64,000 nt of DNA, taken from NCBI GenBank assembly GCA_037952775.1, contig JBANAY010000001.1, positions 6,436,051 to 6,500,050 of the forward strand. The letters run 5' to 3'. A program made the position numbers and the translations under genes. Of this stretch, positions 1 to 12,600 are shown one piece after another; position 1 is the stretch's first letter; the number at the start of each line of letters is the position of its first letter. Origin of the DNA: Clonostachys chloroleuca (Eukaryota; Ascomycota; Sordariomycetes; Hypocreales; Bionectriaceae). Below the pieces are notes generated by a model that was not told the origin of the DNA, did no database searches, and saw only the letters and a list, made by a program, of their open reading frames with translations.

Positions 1-684
1 GCATGGCCAAGAGCAGCGTGCTACGCTTAGAGTTAGAGATATATGCCAACGATACACGTATGTCCCCACCAAAAGAGAATGCAATGAATACAAGGAATCA
101 GGCTGACCTAGCGATCAACCATGCCCACCAACAGCCGATTTATTTGGGGGTCTCACACTCTATTTGGCTGGGAAACAGGCTGACTTCCTTCGTGGTCGGT
201 TCGTCGCAGCAAATTGGGACGTGGGCGACCTCGAAAAACACCAGGAAGAGATCAAGGCCCAAGAGTTACTCAAGGGGCAGGCGTTTCGGGGCGAGATGGG
301 GCCTGGAGGTCACAAATTTACCCTTGATAATTAGACAACTGACATTCACTGCAAGATAAATTTACTGTAGATAAACGCTGGGACATGCCTACGCTAACGG
401 GCATGTCATAGTGAACTGCCCCAGAAACTTTAAGTTACGGCGGGCCTGCATATATGACGTCACGGCATTTTTCCCTTTTTTTTTTTTCCGCCTACTCGGT
501 GAATAGAGGCAGACCAATGGCAACTTCCGAATCGGAGGTCGGAGAAGCCAACCCCTCCCTGATTTCATCTCCGCTTCCCAAATCCCAGTCGCCAAGGCAT
601 ACGACAGGGCAAACTCACCTCTTGTCCTCACGCCGCAAGCTTTCATTTCATGGCCGATAAACCCCACTGACGTTCCCATATCAA
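1..684. other. Upstream region, no recognisable gene
   Basis: An open frame covers the first 359 bases, but its product is not recognisable and shows no domain. The last 200 bases hold a long T/C-rich tract (about 470-490) followed by ordinary mixed sequence. This is typical of a fungal promoter and probably drives the transcription factor that starts at 685. Confidence 0.5.
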
Positions 685-3017
685 ATGCCCATGTCCGAAT
701 TTGCATCCAGAGAACCGGCATCTCAGTCTGACCAGCTGGCGCAGGCTCGGGTAGCTAACAAGCCTCCGAGGCAAGGCGGCGGAAAACGAATACCGCTCAG
801 CTGCCTCGCATGTCGGCAGCACAAGCTCCGATGTGATCGCCGCGTTCCGTGTGGCACCTGCATTCGCTATCGGCGAGAAGCACAGTGTCGTGAGAACCCT
901 GCCCCCTCACAACGCCGAGGAGCGGCCATTCGGGCCTTGGATCATCGGGCAGTTGAAGACGGCCGCTCTTCGACAGGGGCAGCTGTTATCTATCGTGGTC
1001 AGCAAGGCCCCGAAACTCTTGAGACGAGGTTGTATGATACGGATGCTGGATATGCAGGACGACCGCCCGTTATTCAAAGTGCAGATTCATATTCTGACAG
1101 AGCTGATCCATCGGCATCCCAAAGCTCCGCATCCCTCGCAAGGTTACTCGGTCTGAATGAGGATCTTGTTGAGGCACCGCCGCCCTCTCTACCCCAGATC
1201 CTGGCTGAAGCGAATCGGGAGAGACATCTTTCGTCTTGGTGGAGCTTTCTTGATGTCCGTCATCGCAAGAGAGTCTATCGACAGCAGCTATCAGCAACCC
1301 TACCGTCACGGTCGCAGTGCGATCTCCTCGCCAACTACTACCTCGAACATGTCAATTGGATCTTCCAGACCATACATGTTCCTTCCTTTCGCCGTGACTA
1401 TGCCATATTTTGGGATACCGGAATAGACCAGGCCGATCTCATCTGGCTCTCTCTGCTCTTTACTGTCATCTCTACCAGTGCATTATACATACCTCTTGAG
1501 AGCATTGAGGTAGTCGGATGTCCTAAAGATTCCATCCGACACCTGGCTCATATATGGCACTTGTCGTCTCGACGCGCCCTTCGAGCTGGCGACTTTGAAG
1601 CCCGGCCTTGTCTGACACAACTTCAGACCTTCTCTGTTACTCAGTTATACTGGTATGCAACAAATGATATCGAAACGTTAAACTCGTGAGCTAGAGCCCT
1701 TTCATTCACCTTCCAGCTGTGGCTAACTCTTTGAAAGACACCTCGGACAAGCTGTTCGAAACGCCCAGGCCATCGGCCTCGGCAAAGATAGGACCCCTTC
1801 TACGTGCCTTCAAGACGAGATGCGACATCGCCTTTGGTGGGACCTAGTCGATGCTGACATGTGAGGAAACAAGACACCATATTCGTATGTACTTGATGGA
1901 CTGACCTTTTGTCTTTAGGTTTCAAACAATATGCCTAGATCGAGAACCGCTAGTTCGATTGAAGGATCCCGGCGTCCCATTACCTCTAAATTGTGACGAC
2001 CATGACATGACTGTATCATCGATTCATCCCAAGCCGCTGGATGTGCCTACAGTTATGAGCATGAACATTTACAGAGCCCAAGTGTTCCGCATTCTCAATC
2101 GACATTGGTGTGCCACGCATGGCGACTGTCTCCAGTCGATTGAAGGTATTCGCCGCTTAGATTCTGAGATTGTAGAGCTTGTCACACAATTACCCTGGTA
2201 CTTTCAACTCGATGAAGATGGAAATCCACCAAGGCTGTCTGAGGCCTTGCGCGAAATCCTTACCTGGCAACACCATATACTCCGCACATGTGTGAGCACT
2301 CAGCGCATTCGGATGTACCGTCCATTCCTCGCGAATCGTGTCGAGAATGCTTGGGAGAACGTTGTCAAAGCCGCAGAGGATGCCCTCGCGGTCTATCGAA
2401 CACTTCGGCTGGACGGGACAACGACGTCTCGTCAGAAGTTCTCTACTCAGGCCTACCAAGTATTCTCCGTAGCGGTCACGGTCGCAGCCCTCTTATTGGT
2501 TGAGGGGTCACTGCCCATTCCGGATGCCTACAATCTGATTAAAAATATGGCCATGGACTTGAGGATGCTTGAAAACCAAGGTTGCTTGGTTCCAGTGGCC
2601 ACTCACGGTCACCAAGTTCTGCTCAAGATGCTCACCTTTTTTGACAGAAGGTGGGCAGACCCGGTGTCGCCTGAAGATGCCAAACGTCTTGTGCCTGACA
2701 TCTCCACCATCCTCGGGGGGGAGAGCTCCACAAGGGCATACATGGATCGTTTGTCTTCACAAGCGCAGCAGAGAACGCCAACGAGGAAAATCTCAGTGGC
2801 AGGGCAGCAGATAGCGGCTGGCGATGTGGAAGAAATTAGAGCAGTGAATAACGAATCAGGAAACCAAGCAGAGGAAACAGGGATCACACCCGAATCACTG
2901 ATGGATACAACCTGCGGAGGTATGATGGAAGGTATTGATCCGGAGTTCTTTATGGAGAACATTCGGCCCCTAGGATTGCTGGATTGGGATATGACCGGTC
3001 TTCTTGTAGATATATAG
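685..3017 (+). CDS. Zn(II)2Cys6 transcription factor with fungal-specific regulatory domain
   Basis: Three exons, 685-1685, 1738-1860 and 1919-3017, give 740 residues. Both introns (52 and 58 nt) have GTGAG donors and AG acceptors and keep the frame. The N-terminus carries a binuclear zinc cluster with cysteines at residues 40, 43, 50, 56, 59 and 68 (C-x2-C-x6-C-x5-C-x2-C-x8-C), preceded by a basic stretch. The middle matches the Fungal_trans family (PF04082), including an R-L-W-W-x-L-x-x-x-D motif that spans the second exon. The C-terminus is acidic and low in complexity, as in activation regions. It should be a nuclear DNA-binding regulator. The dehydrogenase at 3487 and the peptidase at 5027 lie downstream on the same strand, so it could be a local pathway regulator, but nothing in the sequence proves that. 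The start at 685 is the first Met before the zinc cluster in an uninterrupted frame. Confidence 0.93.
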
Positions 3018-3486
3018 GGGAAGTAAAGACCTCTTCTTGGGATACGCTTGGTTCTCTTCTATGGAGAATTTGCAGATCTTACGGATGTAGCATTGCCCAC
3101 GTGCCGGCTGGCGATCTGCCAGTGGAGTAGGAAATTGTTACGATATACGGTAATTGTTTTGGGAAAAGAAAAGTAAAACCTGCAAAGTCGAGGCAAATTT
3201 AGGCAGAAGTCCGATCTCCATTGAATATAAAAACGTTGGATTGCCGGCAAGATGACTTATCCCAAGTGTCGGCGGCACAGTTCGGCAACCAGCGCGGTCT
3301 CCGAATGGGGCACAACGTCCTTCGATTGAATTGTGTGAACTCCGAACACGACTTGTAACGCAATGCGCCAAAGGCCGACTTTTACGGTCCCGAAACGAGA
3401 TACATAAAAACCCCAAAAGAACCAGGAGGGTTTGACATAATATCTCGACACTTTTTCTACATGTCAACATACCAACGAGCAACGAC

Positions 3487-4518
3487 ATGGCATTCTCCCC
3501 AGATCCCTCACTCTTGACCCGTCTGGCTGGAAAAACAGCCATCGTGACTGGTGGAGCCAATGGCATCGGTCTAGAAGCCGTCCGAAAGTACCATGCAAGT
3601 GGCGCCAATGTTGTCATTGCTGATCTGTCTTCTGCACAGCCGGCCGCTGAAACGGCAATTCAGAGCCTAGGGAACGACGCGCCGCGCGCCATGTTCGTGC
3701 CTGTGGATATTACTAATTGGGACGATGTAGCCGCTCTGTTTACTTCCACCATCAGTAAATTTGGGCGTGTGGACATTGTCATTGCTAATGCGGGTGTCAT
3801 GGAAAGTCATAAATTTTTCGAATTCCAAACGAACGAGGCAGGACGCTTGATAGACGATGGATCAAGCCGAGTCATCGATGTGAATCTCAAGGGAGCAATG
3901 AACAGTGCGTTCCACAAGCCATTTTATACCTTTACCGCAAATTCTGACCATCACGAAGCCCTTAGGCATGCCGTCTTCTACATGAAATCCAATCCGCCTG
4001 ATGAGGACGGATGGCGTGGCTCTGTTGTCCTAGTGTCATCAACATCCGGTTATTTCGGCGGAACCGAGGTGGTGTCCTACGTTTCATCCAAGCACGGCGT
4101 CATTGGCCTCCTACGCTCATCTCGTGGCGCGGCACATCGCCTTAGAATCCGTGTCAACGGAGTGGCCCCATTCATCACCCCAACGTTCATCACCCAAGGC
4201 TACTCTGAGTTGTGGAGAGCAGAGGGTCTCCCGACAAATACCTCTGCAGATGTAGCAACTGGTATATTACACATGTCTCTCGACGTCGAAATGCAGGGCA
4301 AGTGTTGCTTGGTATGTCTCACGCATACCCAAAAATGATTCGTTGTGTACCAGACTGACACCGTGAAGGTAGCAGGAGGCACATACAGAGAGTTGGAGCG
4401 ACCCTTGGCGGATACGTCGTCTGCATGGATTGGCGACGAGATGTCTAATATTTTCCTCAAGGCTGGAGAGTTCTTTCGTAGACTAGGCGGCTATCCACTC
4501 CCGCAACGAAGATGTTAG
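3487..4518 (+). CDS. Short-chain dehydrogenase/reductase (15-hydroxyprostaglandin-dehydrogenase-like)
   Basis: Proposed exons are 3487-3904, 3959-4311 and 4369-4518, giving 306 residues. The classical SDR pattern is complete: TGGANGIG nucleotide-binding loop at residues 21-28, an N-A-G motif near residue 100, and catalytic Ser167, Tyr180 and Lys184 (Y-x3-K). It should be a cytosolic NAD(P)-dependent oxidoreductase; the fungal homologues I recall are labelled 15-hydroxyprostaglandin dehydrogenase-like, but the substrate is unknown. The first intron (3905-3958, GTGCGT donor, CTGAC branch point) is 54 nt with no in-frame stop, so an intron-less reading adds 18 residues that interrupt a conserved helix. 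Splicing restores V-N-L-K-G-x-x-N-T-L-R. The second intron (4312-4368) is needed to reach the C-terminal V-A-G-G-T-Y-R-E-L-E typical of this group. Confidence 0.9.
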
Positions 4519-5026
4519 TAACACGGAAGAGTATTAAGAGGAGCATAGAATGGCACGGAACGAGAATCCCATGGTAGCGCCGAATCGGTTGCCCCAATCG
4601 TTCATACTTGCCGCATTACCAATATGATGTTGTTTGCCCGATTACACCCCTTTTCCGGGATCAGTAACCCGAAGCGAGACCGATGAGCCCTCGCTAGAGT
4701 GCGGCTCGGGAGTTCCATGTACAGAAATCGGCTACTGCGGGGATGAAGCATCAGATATTTCGGGTCTCGGAGATGAAAAAGTGACGAAAGGACGAGGGGC
4801 CATTTTATCTTTCAACCTTATGCCCGAGCTGACCCGCTTATTAGTGCTGTATGCTGTTGGGTCTGAGATGATTAAAGTATATTCGATTGGTTAATCCACT
4901 GCCCTATTCTTTATTGTCACCTTTTTTGTTTCTTTTTTCCCTTTTCCAACCGTATTTGTGCATTACCAGACTCTGTCATCTTGACCAGACTTTGCAGGCT
5001 CAAATCACGATACATCAAACAAAAGC

Positions 5027-6514
5027 ATGGCTCCGCTACTTGACAGTTTCTTCAAGCAAGTCGACAGCTCTGTCAACCACTTCACCATGCGTCTTCGGAA
5101 GGCTGTTGCCATCCCCTCTATATCTGCTGACGATGCTCGACGTCCTGATGTTGTTCGAATGGCAGACTTCCTCTACCAGGAGCTGAAGAGTCTTGGGGCA
5201 TCAGTCAAGCTTCGACCCCTAGGTAAACAGCCTGGCAAGGAGTACCTAGAGCTCCCTCCCGTTGTTCTAGCACGATACGGAAACGATAACAGCAAACGCA
5301 CAATTCTCCTCTACGGCCACTATGATGTTCAACCTGCTGAGAAGAGTGATGGATGGACTACTGAGCCATTCGACCTTACTATTGATGAGAAGGGTCAAAT
5401 GTTTGGACGTGGAGCTACTGACGATAAAGGACCTATCCTCGGCTGGTTGAATGTCATTGAGGCCCACCAAAAGGCTGGCATTAACTTCCCTGTTAACTTA
5501 TTGATGTGCTTTGAAGGGATGGATGGGAGTATGGCTCGTTGGGTCTTGAAGAGTTGGTCAAAGAGGAGGCTAAGAAATTTTTCGCTGATGCAGATGCAGT
5601 GTGCATCTCGGATAATTACTGGCTAGGTACAGAGAAGCCTTGTCTGACCTACGGTCTGCGTGGCTGTAATTACTACTCTGTTGAGGTCTCTGGACCCAGC
5701 GCTGATCTTCACAGTGGCATGTTTGGTGGCGCTACCCAGGAGCCCATGACTGATCTCGTCAGAGTGCTCAGTTCACTGGTTGATACAAATGGAAAAATTC
5801 AGATTCCCGGCATCATGGAGCAGGTTGTTGCAGTTACACAAGATGAGGAGGATCTCTACGCAGGCATCTCTTTCACCATGGAGGCTTTTCACGAGTCGCT
5901 CGGCAGCAAAACTGCCATATTTGATGACGAGAAGAAGACTTTGATGGGGCGTTGGCGATATCCATCTTTATCTCTCCATGGCGTGGAAGGTGCCTTCTCC
6001 GGCCCCGGGGCGAAGACTGTTATTCCTTCCAAGGTTATTGGAAAGTTCTCTATCCGAACCGTCCCGGACATGGACATCGATGAGACTAATAAATGTGTAT
6101 TCAAACATGTGGAGGAGAAATTTGCCAAGCTTAAGAGCAAAAGCACCTTGAGAGTGTATGCTCAACACACTGGAAAGTGGTGGGTAGCATCGCCTAAGCA
6201 TTGGAACTTCAATGCTGCGGCCAAGGCCATAGTGCGCGTCTACGGCGTTGACCCCGACTTCACTCGCGAAGGTGGAAGGTAAGCTATTCAGCCTGCAAAC
6301 GAATCAGTGGTTGATGCTGACACAGGCTGTTAGTATTCCCGTCGCTGTGACCTTTGAGGAGGCTACCGGCAAGAACGTCCTTCTTTTGCCTATGGGTACC
6401 TCAACGGACGGTGCCCACTCAATCAACGAGAAGCTGGATACGAGAAACTACATTGAAGGCACCAAACTCTTGGGAGCGTATTTGCACTACGTTGCTGCGG
6501 AACCACAGCGTTGA
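5027..6514 (+). pseudogene. M20 metallodipeptidase (Cys-Gly/carnosine dipeptidase type), frame broken at the catalytic motif
   Basis: The N-terminal frame from 5027 and the frame resuming near 5527, plus a 55-nt intron (6279-6333) and a last exon 6334-6514, together cover a ~475-residue M20 dipeptidase of the CNDP2/Dug1 type. These enzymes cleave Cys-Gly dipeptides in glutathione breakdown. Metal-site motifs are visible: G-H-Y-D-V-Q-P, G-R-G-A-T-D-D-K-G, the Asp of C-I-S-D-N-Y, A-D-L-H-S-G-M-F-G-G and the C-terminal D-G-A-H-S. Between 5519 and 5541 the frame slips by -1 (equivalent to +2). The segment that should read E-G-M-E-E-x-G-S-E-G, which holds the general-base and metal-bridging Glu residues, reads E-G-M-D, then two extra bases, then E-Y-G-S-L-G. 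Loss of conserved acidic residues together with the indel argues for real decay. A sequencing error cannot be excluded. Confidence 0.85.
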
Positions 6515-9300
6515 AGAAGTCTCAAGGAGGATACGGGGTATGACTCGTAAGCGATTCTACGCTGACGGAAGCGCTTTGTCTTTGGCATCGCCGACAACAC
6601 TCTGGAGAATATCGTGTTGAAGAAGCTAGTCCTACTATCTGATTGTATGTGGCTGTGCGCTGCCTGAGTGCTACGTAGCTTTTCAAACTTAACTAAACTT
6701 CTTCGCTGCTTTCCCACTCCAAGACCCTGGCAGTCAAAATGGTGACCCAGTACAAATGCACGGTCCTATCGCCCAAATCCTGGTCAATACCGAAAACTTA
6801 CTCGAATGACAATCAGCAAGGATCTATGAGAAGTCCAGAGTGGTCTGGTTTCCTTAAGGCCGACATTGTGAGTAGATGGTGCCGGATAGCAATTCGATAT
6901 TATTTGGATGAAGTTCAACCATGAGCAGCGCTTACTGGAAGTTCAACGTGTAAGCAGGTTACCATAAACTATATGATACCCTCACCCGTCGAATGAATTT
7001 ACCTGAGAAAACCCGATTATCAGAAGTTTACCAGGCTTATAAAACTCATACCCTACCTATTTGAAAGCAGCGTCGTTCTTCTATATAGTAAGGTCCTTCT
7101 TCGGTCAACTGCATCGTCCGTAGCCATGCTAAATAAAACTTGTCTTTGTTTCAGCTCTGTTAAGAGTTTTAGCTGTAGGTACAAGTCTGAGCGTAGCGAA
7201 GATTGTTACGGCTCCTAATCAGCAGATGATGCTGGTAAGGCTTATTGCCTTGGAGAAGTCTTACTAATAGCTGATGAGCTGGTGTCTATGAAATTGGTAA
7301 TGAATATTTTATATACTAAATGGTCAATGTTAAACCGTCGATGGGTTACAGGGAAGGACAGCGAGACGTGGCAGTTCGAAAACATGTAGGAGCAAATGTG
7401 ACGTAACTGCAGGATCGTAACAGTTAGAAACCAGATGTTATTATTCGTATTGTTATTTCCATAATCCCCTTAATGGATAAAAGTCAGGACCTGTATATTC
7501 AATACCCCCTAGCGCAATCGCCTTGGTATTTTCCTTGGTAACTCCGATAAAATAAGAACCAATTGGGCATAGATCTGTGTTGTGTGCCTGACTCGGAGAC
7601 GATGTAATACTTCGACCAGATCGCGGGGACATGCCCTGGGATCCGGATGCATGCGGACATGAGCATTTTACGATGAGAATTATAGTGGGTTTCGCCAGAC
7701 AGGAAGGATATGACTTGTGTGCGGATATGCAGATCAGAGTTGTTTATTACCGATCGAGGCGAGGGAGGTACAGCCGGAGAGGTACAGCCGGAGAGGGATT
7801 AACATCTCCGATCGGACTCGGGATTACTAAGATCGGTTACTGCTATTATTTCCCACTACCATGCAGCCCATCCTAGTGGCGTTTAGGTTCGTGACTCCAT
7901 ACTGGAACAACCTCGTTCTGAAGCGAAGAACATAACGCATGTGTTCCAATGTTCCAATGTCTTCAGTAATCCCACATCTTGCACCCTCTACCAGGATTAA
8001 TTGACCAGCATATCTTGAACTTTTCTTCTTGTCCTGCAATTAGCTATTCAAGTAGGCTAGCTTTCTGTGGTCAGCTAGTTACCTCCAGGATCTGCTTCGT
8101 CCCAAGTGCCTGTCCTCTTAGCAAACCGCGGGCCACAATCTCATCTTGATAAGTTTACTTGTGTTGATGCGAAAAATGTTCGCATTGACTCTCACCCGAT
8201 GAACATCCTCAACCATTTCACCATTTCATTAATCTAGTAGCAGCCGCAAAAGCTTGGAGGCAGGTGTGGCGACGGGAACAAACCCAGAATCAATCCAAAC
8301 CTCTGGTCTATCAGTATCTCATTGTTGTACTAACGAACGCCCCGAATGGGCTATTATAACTGCTCAAAACTCCACCGGTTCGTATGGCTAAATTTTCTAA
8401 CCGGGTCACCCCCTTCAATTTTTAGCGCCATCTGGATTTATACGGGGGTTTCTACCAGGTCGCACGGGATCTAGTACCTGAACCGTTGTTGGGGATAGGA
8501 CGTACCATGGCACACAGTCGGAGCGTATTTGTTAGAACAATTGATCGTTCAGTAAGTGCTTGCTCTCTCTAGTTTCTGGAATCTCTGCCGTGTGCAAGTT
8601 TTGTAGTAGGCTAAAATCCAACCACAATTCTTTGATAGTTATTTCCCTAGAATCGAACTTCCTAAAACGACTCTTTTTCTCGTTCTTAAATCCTTCTAAT
8701 GGCTTCTACTAGCACCTGGGCTTTTTTTTTTTTTTTTTAAGTGTACAGTTTGTCTTGTCTTTGGGCTAAAGACCTTGACAGCCTACATCCCATCTGCTTC
8801 ATTGGGCTCTGCCCCCTGCCTTTGATAACCCCCGTCCCCCTTATCTTTTTTTGTCTTTAGAGTGAGAGTATCTACAAGGTCAGCGACAGGCTATAGTCGC
8901 CGCGGAAATGTGATGCTGCGAGCATCCGGCCTCACGCCGAATTTCGACGTCCTTTTTTTTTAGCGCGATGTAACGGTAAAGCCCGGGTCGGGTAATAGTC
9001 AGGAGAGATCGCGTGCTTTTGAATGGGTATGGTCGTATATGATAGGTGAAGCTATCGTGAGGGCTAAATACCCTATGTAAGACTCCACTATAAAATGGCA
9101 AAAAGATATACAACAGCGGGTATTCGCTAGTTATCATTAACTTAACTATTAATCTACCCCTTAGAAGCTTATCTATAGGAGAGCAGATAGGGTTTCTTAT
9201 TAAGTTTAAGTATAGATTTTTCCTAGGGTTTATATTATAACAAAGACCTCTTTAATAGTTTATATAAGTTATATATAGATCTACCTTAGAATTAGAGTAA
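6515..9300. other. Intergenic stretch grading into AT-rich DNA
   Basis: About 2.8 kb in which no convincing gene was found. Short open frames at 6739-6924 and 7631-7876 are unrecognisable and lack domain motifs. Homopolymer T runs lie near 8722-8739 and 8953-8960. From about 9130 base composition falls sharply to AT-rich, RIP-like sequence that runs into the Gypsy LTR starting at 9301. Confidence 0.55.
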
Positions 9301-9687
9301 TATAATAGTTAGATAGCTTATACTGAACAGGGTCTAGGGTAGGTCGGGGTTAAACTAATCAGAATATTATTCTGAGTAATATAATTAGATTATTATAAAC
9401 TATATAATATAAATTACTATTAATATATAAGTATTATAGAGCTAGTTCTAATAGAGGTATAGATAATTATAGTTAAACTATTATATCAATAATTATTAAA
9501 AAAAGTAATATATTATAGAAATAAATATATATATACTAATATATTTACTAAAGTTTTTATAATAATCTTTATTTAGAACTTTATTTTTCTAAAGTAAAAT
9601 TACTTTTTATTAATAGTTAAGATAGGTTTATACTATTTACTTTATATATAACTTTCTATAGTCTAAAAATAGTTTTTATTTATAATA
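9301..9687 (-). repeat. Decayed Gypsy LTR (minus-oriented copy)
   Basis: The segment starts TATAATAGTTAGATAGCTTA and continues with a line of sequence recognisable in the better preserved LTRs at 40302 and 47387 (the block around GGTCTAGGGTAGGTCGGGGT is nearly intact). It ends TTTATAATA. The bases just after it (TAATATTCTCTCCC...) are the decayed form of the polypurine tract that follows the LTR at 40679. This makes it the 3' LTR of a minus-strand element. Its 5' flank shows no matching duplication on the other side, so the partner LTR is lost or rearranged. Confidence 0.8.
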
Positions 9688-12600
9688 TAATATTCTCTCC
9701 CTATTAGTTTTATTCTTAAAGCTATTTTATTATATTATACTATTATTATATATACTTAAGTCTATATTTATTTTATATAGTAATTATTTACTAATAAAAT
9801 ATCTAATTATATTTTAAAATAAAAGAAATCTAAATTAGTATATAATTATATCTAAAAGTTAGAATATATCCTTATATATAGTTTTAAAATTCTATATTAT
9901 AAACTATCTCTATATTATATATTAAGCTATCTTAGTTATTATATATAGTTATATATATATAGAAGAATATAATTAATATAGTATTTTAAGCTTAGTAATA
10001 GTATACTTTTACTATTAATAATAATATATCTACTCTAGCTATTAAAGATAATACTATAGATAAAAATAGTAATAATAGTAATAATAATAATTATTATACT
10101 AAGGAGATATAGATTTTATAAAACTAAATTAACTAGCTTAATAAGATCCTTATAAGTATCTATTAGGAGTTAATTAATATAATAAATCTTATAATCTAAT
10201 AAGCTATTATAAATACTAATCTTTTTATATAAATTATAATTATTATTTAAAAAAGAGAGTTAGAATAATTACTTAAATTAGTATTATTTAAGATATTTAA
10301 TAGAATTCAGAATAAGTTTAAAAGGTTTATAATCTAACTCTAAGTATACTTTAATTATTTTCTTATTATTTTTAGTATTAATAAAAGGAAGATTATATAT
10401 ATTTACTTATAAGTTAAGAGAGTTATATTTAACTAGTTTAAATCTATTATAAAAAAATATTTTAATAGATAAAGAAGCTAATATACTATTAGTATTATAA
10501 TAAATTTTAATTACTTTATAGAAGTTTTTTAATAGATTTTTAATATTTAAGTTAAAAAGTATAAAATAGAATATAAGATTAATTTACTTTTCTAGAAAGA
10601 ATTATATTTAATTTATAGTATTTAATATCTTTAGTTATTAGCTAAAACTAGATAAAATAAAGAATATACTATATTTTACTATTTTAATTAACTGAAAAAG
10701 AAGTTTAAAAAGAACTCTATAAGAAAAATAAACTAATAAGTATTTATAAATATATAATTATAACTATAAGAATTAATAATTATTAATACTAATAGTAAAT
10801 TTATAAATAATAAATAAACTATTTTACTAATATTAGAAAACTATAATAATAATATATTATAATCTCTAGGATATATATAGATCCTATAGAGTTAAAAGCT
10901 ATAGAAAAATATAAATACTATAATTATAATAAAATTAGATATATTTTATTTTAGTATTTAAAACCTAAAAAAAAGAAAAATAGAAAAATTAGAAACTTAT
11001 TAAAAAATAGTAAGAAATAATTAGAAATAATTAGGAAAATTAATATTAAGGTTTTAGAAATAATTTATAAAATTACTTAGAAAGGAGTTTTTATAATTAT
11101 TATAATTTCTAAATTTCCTCTAAGAAATATATTTATTTTTAAAGAATTACTAAAATCTAAAAAATATATAGAATAAAGTATATTTAGAAAAAGATAATAA
11201 AAGATTTAATAAATCTTCTAAGAACTTAAAAGGAAATATAAATAAAAAAAAATAAGTTTTAAAATTTAGATTATCTACTAAATATAAATATATATTTTAT
11301 TATATTAATAAGCTTATTTTATAAATAACTACTAAGTAAGAATAATATCTCTCTATAAGAATAGAAATTAAAGCTAAATATAATAAACTGTATATATATT
11401 ACTAAGGAAAAATATAAAAATAGAATTCAGATTTATTAAAGAAATTAGTTATTTTTAGAAATAATACTATTAATATTATATAACTTAGTAATAATATATA
11501 TAAAATACTAATTTATATAGAAACTATATAAATATATAACTACTCTTTAGAATTCTAAATAATCTATTATAATAATTAATATTAAATATATTAAATAGAG
11601 AAAGCTAAGAATAATTTCTTTTTATACTCTAATAGAAAAATATTTAATAAATATACTATAGAATAAATATAATAATTTATATATTAATAATATAATATAG
11701 AATAATATATTATCTTTAAGAAAAATCTAAAGAAATATCCTAAGGAATATATTTATAATAAGCTACTAATAGAGCTATACTCTAAATTAAAATATAAAAT
11801 CTATAAAAAAACTAAAATTAAATTATAATATTAAAAAAAGAATCTTAAGAATTAAATAATAAATAAATATAATAACTAAATAAAGTAATATAATAATTAG
11901 AAATATAAAAACTATCTAGAAATTAAGAAAATAATATTAGAATTAGTAAAATATATTAATAATAATATAAACTCTACTAAATTATATTTTTAATAGTACT
12001 AGTTATAAAAAGAAGAAATAAGATAATATTATAAAGAGAGTATACTATTTCTAATAAATAGTAGAATAAGTAATAATATAAAAGAATATATAATTATCTT
12101 TATTAATAAAAAGAAATAAAATAAAGTTTATTCTAATAAAGAAATACTAATAATAATTAATAAATTAAATAATTAGAAAAGAAAATATAGATAGTATATT
12201 CTAAATTATATAAATAAACTAATAATACTTATAGATATTCTAAAATAGATATTTAAAAATAAAGAAGAATAAGAATAGCTTAAATAATAAGTTAATTAGA
12301 TAAAAAATAATATAAACTATCTATAATAGAGCTATAATATAATAAAATAATATTAAATTAAAAGATTCTAAAAACTATTAAAAAAGAAAATTTAATTAAT
12401 ATTATTATAGATATTAAAATTAAAGAAAACTAATTTATAGTATAAATAAACTATAGAGTATTAAGTAATTATATCTTATTAGTAGTAATTAACTAATTCT
12501 ATTTATTATAAAGAATAAAAGAAAAGTTCTATAATATTATAACTCTAGATAGAATATTATTTATAACTTAGTACTATTAAATTCCTATAATAATATATTA

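Noticed and set aside
3..359. 118-codon open frame at the window start
   Set aside because: No domain, no recognisable similarity, and no further support; could be a chance frame.
5519..5541. Counting the peptidase break among the missing-G cases
   Set aside because: Restoring one G would add a residue to the conserved motif, while a two-base insertion keeps family length; accompanying substitutions also differ from the clean G-run cases.
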